Source: 34-65-8 sp046294735 (lineage in GTDB: Bacteria; Pseudomonadota; Alphaproteobacteria; Sphingomonadales; Sphingomonadaceae). From it: 64,000 bases of DNA. The stretch spans positions 372,001 through 436,000 of the forward strand of contig JBKBKB010000001.1 of NCBI GenBank assembly GCA_046294735.1, written 5' to 3'. The notes below the pieces were generated by a model. That model saw only the letters and a program-made list of their open reading frames with translations, did no database searches and was not told where the DNA came from. A program made the translations under genes and the position numbers. Positions 36,203 through 43,594 of the stretch are shown piece by piece. How positions within the stretch are numbered: the first letter of the stretch is position 1; every line of letters begins with the position of its first letter.

Positions 36203-36584
36203 CGCGCCGACACGGGTAGCGCTCGACCAGTGCGTTGTAGGCGGTGGAGGCAGCCGTCCAGTCGGCCTTGTCCGAATTGCGGCGCATGTAGTCGGCGTAG
36301 ATCGGCCCGAGCTGGTTGATGTCCAGCGCGCCCGCATTGCACAGAACTGGCGGCGCCCAGCGGTTGTCCAGGTGCATCGCCATCGAATCGATCACCCCCA
36401 TCAGATAGGTACGGCAGGCGAGCTGTTCGCCCGCATCAAGCGCGACACACGAGCTGTAGAGCCCCCGCGCGACCAGGAACCCGCCGCTTGCGGGCACGCC
36501 CTGCGGGTTTTGCTGGCCCTGCTGCGCAAGGGCTGGCGATACCGAAAGGACAGCAAGCAAACTGGCTGCAATCATCTTCTTCAT
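36195..36584 (-). CDS. Secreted Rap1a/Tai-domain protein (immunity-like)
   Basis: 129 residues from the ATG at 36584. Signal peptide ends ALAQQ. The mature part carries the Rap1a/Tai pattern: SSCVALDAGEQLACRTYLMG near residue 44, then PPVLCNAG, and a final YPC, giving four conserved Cys. Known members are immunity proteins against type VI secretion amidase effectors. No effector or T6SS gene is nearby, so it may be an orphan or have another periplasmic role. Confidence 0.75.
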   Translation of the reverse strand: MKKMIAASLLAVLSVSPALAQQGQQNPQGVPASGGFLVARGLYSSCVALDAGEQLACRTYLMGVIDSMAMHLDNRWAPPVLCNAGALDINQLGPIYADYMRRNSDKADWTAASTAYNALVERYPCRRAN

Positions 36585-36613
36585 GCGACTCTTTCTCCGG
36601 GCAGGGGGGCAGA

Positions 36614-38719
36614 TTAGCCGCCCGCCGCCTTCTTCGCCAGCCGCCATTGATGGAGCAGCGGTTCGGTATAGCCGCTGGGTTGCTCCACGCCCTTGAACAC
36701 CAGATCGCAAGCGGCGCGGAAGGCCGGCCCGTCCTCGTTGCCGACCAGCGGGATGTAGGCCGGGTCGCCCGCGTTCTGCGCGTCGACCTTGGCAGCCATC
36801 CGGCGCAGCGAATCCATAACCTGTTCGCGGGTGGCCACGCCGTGGAGCAGCCAGTTGGCGATGTGCTGGCTGGAAATGCGCAAGGTGGCGCGGTCCTCCA
36901 TCAGGCCGACATCGTTGATGTCCGGCACCTTCGAGCAGCCGACCCCGGCGTCGATCCAGCGCACCACGTAGCCGAGCAGACCTTGCGCGTTGTTGTCGAG
37001 TTCGGCGCGCACTTCCTCTTCTGACCAGTTGGTGCCGTCCGCCAGCGGAATGGCAAGCAGGTCATCGAGCGGCGGGATTTCGCCCAGGCCTTGCTGCACG
37101 GCGAACACATCGCACTGGTGGTAATGGAGCGCGTGGAGTGTGGCGGCGGTCGGGCTCGGCACCCAGGCGGTGTTGGCCCCGGCTTTCAGGTGGCCGATCT
37201 TCTCGACCATCATCTGCCCCATCAGGTCTGGCGCGGCCCACATCCCCTTGCCGATCTGCGCTCGGCCGGAAAGGCCGTGCTTCAACCCGATGGCAACATT
37301 GCGCTTTTCGTAGGCGGCGAGCCAGCCGCTGGTCTTCATCGCGCCCTTGCGGATCATCGGCCCGGCCTGCATCGAGGTGTGGATCTCGTCCCCGGTGCGG
37401 TCGAGGAAGCCAGTGTTGATGAACACGATCCGGTCACGCACGGCATGGATGCAGGCGGCGAGGTTGGCCGAAGTGCGGCGCTCCTCGTCCATTACCCCGA
37501 CCTTGATGGTGTGACGCGGGAGTTCGAGCAGATCCTCAACCGCATTGAACAGGTCATTGGTAAACTTGCACTCTTCCGGGCCGTGCTGCTTCGGCTTGAC
37601 GATGTAGATCGAACCGTGGCGGCTATTTGTCCACCGGCCAGCCCTGCGGACATCGAGCGCGCCGATCGCGCTCGTAAACACCGCGTCCATGATCCCTTCC
37701 GGCACCTCAGAGCCATCGGCCAGCAGGATTGCCGGGTTGGTCATCAGGTGGCCGACATTGCGCACGAACAGCAGGCTGCGCCCGGGCAGGCTGTGCTCGC
37801 TGCCGTCGGGTGCGGTGTAGCGCTTGTCGTCCTCCAGCCGCCGGGTCAGCGTGCGTCCGCCCTTGTCGAAGCTTTCCTCCAGGTCGCCGCGCATCAGGCC
37901 GAGCCAGTTGGTATAGGCCAGTGTCTTGTCCTCGCCATCGACCGCCGCCACCGAATCCTCGCAATCGCAGATCGTCGTCAGGGCCGATTCGCAGATGACA
38001 TCGGCAATGCCGGCCGGATCGCCGCTGCCAATCGGGCTAGCAGGGTCGAACACCACTTCAACATGCAGGCCGTTGTTCCTGAAAAGGCGCCCTTTTTCCG
38101 TCTCGCCGACGTATTGCGAGGGGTTGGCCAGGGTGATCGTTTCCGGCCCGCTAAGGTCCGCCCAGCTCGCCCCGTCCGCCAGCGGCAGGGCCTGGTCGAG
38201 GAAGGCCCGTGCCCGCGCGATCACCGCCGCGCCGCGCGCTTCGTCATACCCGCCGGGCCGTGCCGGCGGTGCATCGAGCGCGTCGGTGCCGTAGAACGCA
38301 TCATACAGGCTGCCCCAGCGCGCGTTTGCGGCATTGAGCAGGAAACGGGCATTCAGGATCGGCACCACCAGCTGCGGCCCGGCCATCGTGCTGATTTCAG
38401 CATCGACATTCTCGGTCCCGATGATGAAGTCGCCCGGCTCCGGCACAAGGTAGCCGATCGATTCGAGGAACTGCCGGTATTCGCCCATATCGACCGGCTT
38501 GCCGCGCCGCTCGATATGCCACGCATCGATCTGCTGCTGGAGCGATTCCCGCCTGGCCAGCAGCGCGCGGTTCTCCGGCACGAACCGGTCCAGCAGGGCA
38601 GCGAAGCCCTGCCAGAACCCGTCCGCATCGCGCCCGAGCACGGGCAGCACCTGCTGTTCCAGCAGGGCGGCAAGGCCGGGATAAACCTGCAATCCGGCGC
38701 GGGTGGTGTACTGGGTCAT
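36614..38719 (-). CDS. glcB: Malate synthase G
   Basis: 701 residues, close to the ~720 of the monomeric G isoform. Condenses glyoxylate and acetyl-CoA to malate. The conserved TLAYTNWLGLMRGDLEE-like stretch, GRSLLFVRNVGHLMTNP, and MNTGFLDRTGDEIHTSM region (here INTGFLDRTGDEIHT) carry substrate and metal residues. Isocitrate lyase is not in the window. It lets the cell use glycolate/glyoxylate or C2 compounds. Confidence 0.97.
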   Translation of the reverse strand: MTQYTTRAGLQVYPGLAALLEQQVLPVLGRDADGFWQGFAALLDRFVPENRALLARRESLQQQIDAWHIERRGKPVDMGEYRQFLESIGYLVPEPGDFIIGTENVDAEISTMAGPQLVVPILNARFLLNAANARWGSLYDAFYGTDALDAPPARPGGYDEARGAAVIARARAFLDQALPLADGASWADLSGPETITLANPSQYVGETEKGRLFRNNGLHVEVVFDPASPIGSGDPAGIADVICESALTTICDCEDSVAAVDGEDKTLAYTNWLGLMRGDLEESFDKGGRTLTRRLEDDKRYTAPDGSEHSLPGRSLLFVRNVGHLMTNPAILLADGSEVPEGIMDAVFTSAIGALDVRRAGRWTNSRHGSIYIVKPKQHGPEECKFTNDLFNAVEDLLELPRHTIKVGVMDEERRTSANLAACIHAVRDRIVFINTGFLDRTGDEIHTSMQAGPMIRKGAMKTSGWLAAYEKRNVAIGLKHGLSGRAQIGKGMWAAPDLMGQMMVEKIGHLKAGANTAWVPSPTAATLHALHYHQCDVFAVQQGLGEIPPLDDLLAIPLADGTNWSEEEVRAELDNNAQGLLGYVVRWIDAGVGCSKVPDINDVGLMEDRATLRISSQHIANWLLHGVATREQVMDSLRRMAAKVDAQNAGDPAYIPLVGNEDGPAFRAACDLVFKGVEQPSGYTEPLLHQWRLAKKAAGG

Positions 38720-38917
38720 ATGTCCTCGCTTCGTAACGTGCATAGCGGCAGACTGGCAGCCTGTGCCGCCAGTCGGTTTGAATCGCAATGCCCGGGGAGG
38801 ACGCGCCGCCTATGGCCAAGCAGGCCGCGTAATGCAACGGCCTTCCCCCGCAGGTTTGCCCCGACGATTGGTGGCGGGGTTGGAAGCTGACCTTGCAGCC
38901 GCTAGAGCCGGTTGCTC

Positions 38918-40126
38918 ATGAAACCGGATCTCGCCCCCGGCGCGCTTGCCGCCAGAATCGACCAGCAGGCTATGCTGGAGCACGTGCAGGCATGGAGCGC
39001 GGTCAATACCGGCACGGCCAACCTTGAGGGGTTGGCGATCTTCTCCGCCATGCTGGCCGAGGCATTCAGCACGCTGCCGGGCGAAATTGGATGGATCGAC
39101 CCGGCCCCGGTCGTCTCGGTCAATGCTGCGGGGCAGGAAGTCGAGCAGCCCTTCGGTCGCCACCTCGTCCTGCGAGTTCGCCCCGAAGCGGAGCGGCGCC
39201 TCCTGTTGACCGGGCACATGGACACCGTGTTCCCCGCCGAACACCCGTTCCAGCATCAGCGCTGGGTCGATGAAGATACCCTCAATGGCCCGGGCCTGGC
39301 TGACATGAAGGGCGGGATCGCGGTGATCCTTCACGCGCTCACGGCCTTCGAGCACAGCCCGCAGGCGCACCGGCTGGGCTATGACGTGCTGCTCAATTCC
39401 GACGAGGAAACCGGCAGCCTCTCCTCCGCCCCACTGATCGAGCGATTGGCGCAGGGCAAGTATGCCGCGCTCACCTACGAGCCCTCCGCCCTGCCCGACG
39501 GCACGCTGGCCCATGCCCGGGGCGGGAGCGGCAATTACTCGCTGATCGTGACCGGCCGCTCCGCCCATGCAGGGCGCAATCCGCAGGACGGGCGCAACGC
39601 GATCGTCGCCGCCGCTGCGCTGACGCTGGGCCTCAAGCGGCTGGAAAGCGCCGAATGCCCGGTCAACCCCGCCCGGATCGATGGCGGTGCTGCCAACAAT
39701 GTCGTGCCCGACCATGCGGTGCTGCGCTTCAACATCCGCCCGAAAAGCCCCGCCGCCGCTGAAGATTTCGAAGCCGGGCTTGGCGCCCTGATCGGCGAAG
39801 TTCAGCAGGCGCACGAGGTCCACATCCATCGCCACGGCGGCGTGACCCGCCCGCCCAAGCCGGTGGATCGGCGGGCGCAGAAACTGTTCGACCTGGTGCG
39901 AGACTGCGGCGCGCAGCTGGGGCAGACGATTGGCTGGCAGCCCAGCGGCGGGGTGTGCGACGGCAACAACATTGCCGCCTGCGGCATCCCCGTGGTCGAC
40001 ACCATGGGGGTGCGCGGCGGCGCAATCCATTCACCTGACGAGTACCTGATCGTGCCGTCATTGTCTGAACGCGCCGCGTTGAGCGCGCTCGTGCTCCAAT
40101 CGCTTGCCCAGGGGGACCCGCTTTGA
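38918..40126 (+). CDS. M20-family metal-dependent amidohydrolase (ArgE/DapE/carboxypeptidase G-like)
   Basis: 402 residues from the ATG at 38918. Metal ligands are visible: LTGHMDTVF, GPGLADMKGG (bridging Asp), the catalytic Glu pair in SDEETGS, and a C-terminal GAIHSPDEY. A dimerisation lid domain lies between (GRSAHAGRNPQDGRNA). It overlaps astA by 4 bp (TTGA), so it belongs to the arginine succinyltransferase operon. I infer that it deacylates an AST intermediate, possibly N-succinylglutamate in place of AstE, which is absent here. A general peptidase role is the alternative. Confidence 0.85.
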   Translation: MKPDLAPGALAARIDQQAMLEHVQAWSAVNTGTANLEGLAIFSAMLAEAFSTLPGEIGWIDPAPVVSVNAAGQEVEQPFGRHLVLRVRPEAERRLLLTGHMDTVFPAEHPFQHQRWVDEDTLNGPGLADMKGGIAVILHALTAFEHSPQAHRLGYDVLLNSDEETGSLSSAPLIERLAQGKYAALTYEPSALPDGTLAHARGGSGNYSLIVTGRSAHAGRNPQDGRNAIVAAAALTLGLKRLESAECPVNPARIDGGAANNVVPDHAVLRFNIRPKSPAAAEDFEAGLGALIGEVQQAHEVHIHRHGGVTRPPKPVDRRAQKLFDLVRDCGAQLGQTIGWQPSGGVCDGNNIAACGIPVVDTMGVRGGAIHSPDEYLIVPSLSERAALSALVLQSLAQGDPL

Positions 40127-41139
40127 CCTTTCGCCTGCGCGCCGCGCATTCCAACGATCTCGAACCCCTTTACGAAATGGCCAAGCTGACCGGCGGCGGC
40201 TTCACCAATCTGCCGCCTGACCGCAAGGCCCTGGCCCGCAAGCTGGAGCGCGCCGCCGCCGCCTTCGAACGCGACGACGACCAGCTGGGCGATGACCAGT
40301 TCGTTCTGGTGCTGGAGAACACCGAGACCGGGCACGTCCGCGGCACCTGCCAACTGATGTGCATGGTCGGGCAGCAGTGGCCGTTCTATTCCTACCGCAA
40401 GACCGTGCTGACCCAGCATTCGCAGGAACTGGACCGCACAGTGCGGGCGGAAATGCTCAGCCTCGTCACCGATCTGGAGGGCTCCAGCGAGGTCGGCGGC
40501 CTGTTCCTCCACCCCAACGAGCGCGCCGGGGGCCTCGGCCTGCTGCTGGCGCGCAGCCGCTACCTGTTCATCGCCATGCACCGCGCGCGCTTTGCCGACC
40601 GCGTGCTGGCAGAGCTGCGCGGGATCATCGACGAACGCGGCGGTTCACCGTTCTGGGACGGGGTGGCGGGCCGGTTTTTCGGGATGAACTTCCAGGAAGC
40701 AGACTATTTCAACGCCATCAACGGCAACCAGTTCATCGCCGATCTGATGCCCAAGCACCCGGTCTACATCGCCATGCTGAATGACAGCGCGCGCGAGGTG
40801 ATCGGCGTGCCGCACCCCACCGGGCGCGCAGCCATGCGGATGCTGGAGAACGAGAACTTCGCCTTCGAAGGCTATGTCGACATCTTCGATGGCGGCCCGA
40901 CCATGCTCGCCCGCACCGATCAGGTGAAGAGCGTGGCGGAAGCAAGGCGGGCGACGGTTGCCTCAACTGCCCTGGAACGCGGCGAGAAGGCGCTGATCGC
41001 AACAGGCAGGCTAGCCAGCTTCCGCGCCTGCTATGGCGCGCGCGAACTGGCGGACGACGGCACGGTGGCTGTCGATGCCAGCACGGCCGACCTGCTGGGC
41101 GTGAGCGAAGGCGATGAAGTATGGAGCGTGCTGCGGTGA
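40123..41139 (+). CDS. astA: Arginine N-succinyltransferase
   Basis: 338 residues from the TTG overlapping the upstream stop. First step of the AST pathway: arginine + succinyl-CoA. The family blocks LTGGGFTNLPPD, EVGGLFLHPNERAGGLG, FWDGVAGRFFGMNF, and FEGYVDIFDGGPT are visible. Cytoplasmic. Immediately followed by astB. Confidence 0.96.
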   Translation: MTFRLRAAHSNDLEPLYEMAKLTGGGFTNLPPDRKALARKLERAAAAFERDDDQLGDDQFVLVLENTETGHVRGTCQLMCMVGQQWPFYSYRKTVLTQHSQELDRTVRAEMLSLVTDLEGSSEVGGLFLHPNERAGGLGLLLARSRYLFIAMHRARFADRVLAELRGIIDERGGSPFWDGVAGRFFGMNFQEADYFNAINGNQFIADLMPKHPVYIAMLNDSAREVIGVPHPTGRAAMRMLENENFAFEGYVDIFDGGPTMLARTDQVKSVAEARRATVASTALERGEKALIATGRLASFRACYGARELADDGTVAVDASTADLLGVSEGDEVWSVLR

Positions 41140-42386
41140 GGCTGGTCGAAATCAACTTCGATGGGATCGTCGGCCCCAGCCACAATTACGCCGGCCTCAG
41201 CCTCGGCAACCTTGCCAGCGCGAGCCACAAGGGCGACCCGTCCTACCCGCGCGCGGCGGCGCTTCAGGGGCTGGCCAAGATGCGCCACAACATGGGCCTT
41301 GGACTGGCGCAGGGTTTCCTGCTGCCCCTGCCCCGCCCCAACGGCGGCTTGCTGGCGCGGCTGGCGGTGGACGACACCGCAGAGCGCGCCCTGCTCGCCG
41401 CGGCGTGGTCAGCCAGCAGCATGTGGACCGCCAATGCCGCCACTGTCAGCCCCGCGCCTGACACTGCGGACGGGCGCTGCCACCTGACCCCGGCGAATCT
41501 TTCGACCATGCTCCACCGTGCGCAGGAATGGCCCGATACCAAGCGACAGCTTGCGATTGCCTTTGCCGACACGCGCCATTTTGCGGTCCACGATGCGGTT
41601 CCCGGCAGCTTCGGCGATGAGGGCGCGGCCAACCACATGCGGCTGTGCGAAAGCCATGATGCCCCCGGTGTCGAGGTGTTCGTTTATGGCCGGCAGGGCG
41701 GCGAATTCCCGGCCCGCCAGCACGAACAGGCCAGCCGCGCGGTCGCCCGCCTGCATGGCCTTGCCCCGGGCCGGACCGTATTCATCGAACAGAACCCGGC
41801 AGCGATCGCGGCAGGCGCATTCCACAACGATGTCGTCGCAGTCGCCAATGGCCGGGTGCTGTTCACCCACGAACAGGCCTTTGCCGACCAGCACGGCGCA
41901 TACGCGGCGATCCGCACGGCGTTCCCCGCGCTCGAAGTGGTCGAAGTGCCCGCCAGCGCCGTCAGTCTGGAGGACGCGATCCGCAGCTACCTGTTCAACG
42001 CGCAGCTGCTTACGCTGCCATCAGGGGAAATGGCGCTGGTCGTGCCGGAGGAATGCCGTGATAACGCCGCGGTGTGGACCTGGTGCGAGGGGATGCTGGC
42101 AGGGAACGGCCCGATCCGGCAGGTGATTCCGGTCGACGTGCGCCAGTCGATGGCCAATGGCGGCGGCCCGGCCTGCCTGCGCCTGCGGATGGTAGCCGAT
42201 CCGGTCACTGTCGACCCGCGCTTCCTGCTGACCGAAGACACGGCAGACGTGATCGAGCGCGTGATCGCGGCCGATTGGCCGGACCAGATCGACCCGGCGG
42301 ACATCGGGAACGCTTCCCTCGCCCGAACGGTTGTGGCAGCACGCAGCGCGCTGCTGGACGCGCTCGGCTTGCAGGAACTGGGTTAA
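41136..42386 (+). CDS. astB: N-succinylarginine dihydrolase
   Basis: 416 residues from the GTG at 41136, which puts VEINFDGIVGPSHNYAG at the N-terminus as in known AstB; an ATG at 41121 is possible. It removes two ammonia and CO2 from succinylarginine to give succinylornithine. The guanidino-modifying catalytic residues lie in conserved stretches including FHNDVVAVANG and NGGGPACLRLR. astC and astD are not seen, so the pathway must finish with genes elsewhere. Confidence 0.97.
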   Translation: MRLVEINFDGIVGPSHNYAGLSLGNLASASHKGDPSYPRAAALQGLAKMRHNMGLGLAQGFLLPLPRPNGGLLARLAVDDTAERALLAAAWSASSMWTANAATVSPAPDTADGRCHLTPANLSTMLHRAQEWPDTKRQLAIAFADTRHFAVHDAVPGSFGDEGAANHMRLCESHDAPGVEVFVYGRQGGEFPARQHEQASRAVARLHGLAPGRTVFIEQNPAAIAAGAFHNDVVAVANGRVLFTHEQAFADQHGAYAAIRTAFPALEVVEVPASAVSLEDAIRSYLFNAQLLTLPSGEMALVVPEECRDNAAVWTWCEGMLAGNGPIRQVIPVDVRQSMANGGGPACLRLRMVADPVTVDPRFLLTEDTADVIERVIAADWPDQIDPADIGNASLARTVVAARSALLDALGLQELG

Positions 42387-42460
42387 CGCGCTTGCCTGCA
42401 CGTCGGCTGAGCTTACAATTGAGTCGGCGTTAACTAGTGCATGCCCCGCAAATCGGCCCT

Positions 42461-42476
42461 TGGCACGGGTTTTGCG
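42461..42476 (+). promoter_or_regulatory. Sigma-54 (-24/-12) promoter
   Basis: TGGCACG-GGTT-TTGC matches the sigma-54 consensus TGGCACG-N4-TTGCW except for the last base. The GG (42462-42463) and GC (42474-42475) are exactly 10 nt apart. The predicted start of transcription (~42487) lies ~20 nt before the ATG of the next gene. No enhancer-binding activator gene is in the window. Confidence 0.65.
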
Positions 42477-42506
42477 CTGTCAGGCGTTAACGAAAAGGGA
42501 GCGTCC

Positions 42507-42770
42507 ATGCTGGGTAAAGTGAGAAGGCTGTTCGTCATCAAGACGAAGTGGGAAGCCTATCTCATCATCTATGCCCTGGCGCTCGGCGCGATGGATCGCG
42601 GCAGCCATTACCTGGCACAATATCCTGGTTGGGGCGGCTGGCTGCTGATGGCCGCCTGCAGCGGCGCGGTGTTCCTCGGTGGCGCGAAGATCCTCGATGC
42701 AATCAGGTATGAGCGGGAGCGGGCGGAAACGATTGATCTCACACAAAGACACGAAGATGTCTCGCGATGA
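42507..42770 (+). CDS. Small two-TM membrane protein
   Basis: 87 residues from the ATG at 42507, with AAAAGGGA as ribosome site. Two hydrophobic helices: ~17-34 (EAYLIIYALALGAMDRG) and ~48-66. Function unknown. Its last ~11 codons are written inside the left inverted repeat of the adjacent GxxExxY module, so its natural C-terminus may have been replaced by an insertion. Preceded by a sigma-54-type promoter. Confidence 0.75.
   Translation: MLGKVRRLFVIKTKWEAYLIIYALALGAMDRGSHYLAQYPGWGGWLLMAACSGAVFLGGAKILDAIRYERERAETIDLTQRHEDVSR
42736..42761 (+). repeat. Left 26-bp inverted repeat
   Basis: Perfect reverse complement of 43164-43189. Internally it holds a near-tandem octamer, ACACAAAG (42741-42748) and ACACGAAG (42749-42756). 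It covers the ATG (42757-42759) of the GxxExxY gene and the last codons of the 87-residue protein. Confidence 0.95.
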
Positions 42771-43155
42771 GGAACTGGAGCAGATTGCAGCGAGCGTGGT
42801 CGATGCGGGCTTTCATTTGCATCGGACCTTCGGTCCGGGCTTATTGGAAAGCGCTTAGGAGCAATTGCTCTTTGCTGATCTGACTGAGCGAGGTTTCCGC
42901 GTCAGTCGGCAAGTGTCGGTTCCCTTGCGGTACAAAAGCATTGTGATCGAGAACGCATTCAAGATCGATCTTCTTGTCGAAAAACAGTTGGTCGTGGAGC
43001 TGAAGTCGGTCGAGAAACTGATCCCGCTCCACGGCAAGCAGGTGCTGACGTATCTGCGCGTGATGAATCTCCCACTCGGATTCCTGATGAACTTTGGCGA
43101 AGCCACATTCAAATCAGGTGTCCGAAGGATCGCCAATGACTACCACGCCCGGTAG
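42757..43155 (+). pseudogene. GxxExxY-family protein interrupted by a TAG at the signature tyrosine
   Basis: The frame would encode 132 residues: an N-terminal helix, the family signature G-L-L-E-S-A-Y around residues 28-34, then a PD-(D/E)XK-like core with Asp71 (KIDLL) and Glu81-x-Lys83 (VELKS), and a C-terminal NFGEA block. At 42856-42858 the codon expected to be Tyr (TAT/TAC) is TAG. It is otherwise intact to the TAG at 43153, with no other lesion. Either a recent pseudogene, a read-through product, or re-initiation from a TTG at 42865. Activity of the family is not established. Confidence 0.75.
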
Positions 43156-43163
43156 CATGCGCT

Positions 43164-43189
43164 GACATCTTCGTGTCTTTGTGTGAGAT
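43164..43189 (-). repeat. Right 26-bp inverted repeat
   Basis: Perfect reverse complement of 42736-42761. It lies 9 bp after the GxxExxY stop codon and just past the likely terminator of ssrA, whose minus-strand tail reads into it. Confidence 0.95.
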
Positions 43190-43200
43190 AAATGAAAGGT

Positions 43201-43226
43201 GGGGGATTCTGTTGCTAGGCTCCCCC
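43201..43226 (-). terminator. Likely ssrA terminator hairpin
   Basis: On the minus strand GGGGGA (43226-43221) pairs with TCCCCC (43206-43201) around a 14-nt loop; a moderately T-rich stretch (CCTTTCATTT) follows. Weaker than a textbook terminator, but placed right at the end of the tmRNA coding piece. Confidence 0.5.
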
Positions 43227-43541
43227 GGGCCCCCGGTATCCGTTCTGTTGCCCGGTCGGTCCAACCGCGCTTTTTAGCTTTGTAATATCAGGGCGTTAGC
43301 CCATCAATTACGCGGCGATTGCGAGTGCTTCGTTATCGTTGGCACTTGTGGGTTTTGAGCCTTATGCGGGTTACTCAGCCCGGGCGAAAACAGTGCTTTT
43401 CAACACACGTCGATCCTGGTTCGGCCCCGTCATTTCCAGCGCGATACCGCCGGAGGTGGTGGAGCCGCCGGGTACTGCCCCCGGGTCCGCTGTGCCTATT
43501 GCACACTGCAGTTTATCGCCATAGCCCGCACGAATGCGGAC
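43201..43541 (-). ncRNA. ssrA: Transfer-messenger RNA, circularly permuted two-piece (alphaproteobacterial)
   Basis: On the minus strand the acceptor piece comes first and ends in CGGCTCCACCA (3' end at 43457), preceded by a T-arm CCGGG/CCCGG with the atypical loop GGCAGTA. The coding piece starts at 43428 with GGGGCCGAACCAGGATCGAC. GGGGCCG pairs with CGGCTCC to form the 7-bp acceptor stem. The 28 nt in between (43429-43456) would be cut out. The tag frame at 43343-43308 reads ANDNEALAIAA then TAA, ending in the Ala-Ala degron. tmRNA with SmpB frees stalled ribosomes and tags the product for ClpXP. Outer ends are approximate. Together with its promoter it fills the gap 43190-43594. Confidence 0.93.
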
Positions 43542-43575
43542 GCGACCTATATAGGCCGCGTCCGCTTAATGTGAA
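43536..43575 (-). promoter_or_regulatory. ssrA promoter region with 30-bp palindrome
   Basis: On the minus strand TTCACA (43575-43570), a 16-bp spacer, and TATATA (43553-43548) make a sigma-70-like promoter for ssrA. The -10 sits in the middle of a 30-bp palindrome (43536-43565) with a single mismatch between its 15-bp arms. The palindrome may be an operator or may terminate mscL read-through; it has no T tract. Confidence 0.55.
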
Positions 43576-43594
43576 GTGACTAAGGCGGAGCCTG

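Larger units (their letters stand above)
42736..43189 (+). mobile_element. Inverted-repeat-bounded GxxExxY module (putative mobile unit)
   Basis: 454 bp bounded by perfect 26-bp inverted repeats, 42736-42761 and 43164-43189. The enclosed reading frame is a GxxExxY (PF13366-type, PD-(D/E)XK-like) gene whose start codon is inside the left repeat. Base composition is lower in GC than the neighbours. No clear target-site duplication is seen, so mobility is inferred. The right end abuts the ssrA terminator. Confidence 0.55.

Noticed and set aside
37091..38890. 599-codon open frame opposite malate synthase G
   Set aside because: Antisense shadow in high-GC DNA with no recognisable domain; glcB is certain.
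42725..43200. Target-site duplication around the GxxExxY module
   Set aside because: The bases next to the two repeats (GATTG left, AAATG right) are not a convincing direct repeat.
43319..43579. 86-codon open frame on the plus strand before mscL
   Set aside because: The region is the tmRNA gene on the other strand; acceptor stem, CCA and tag explain it fully.
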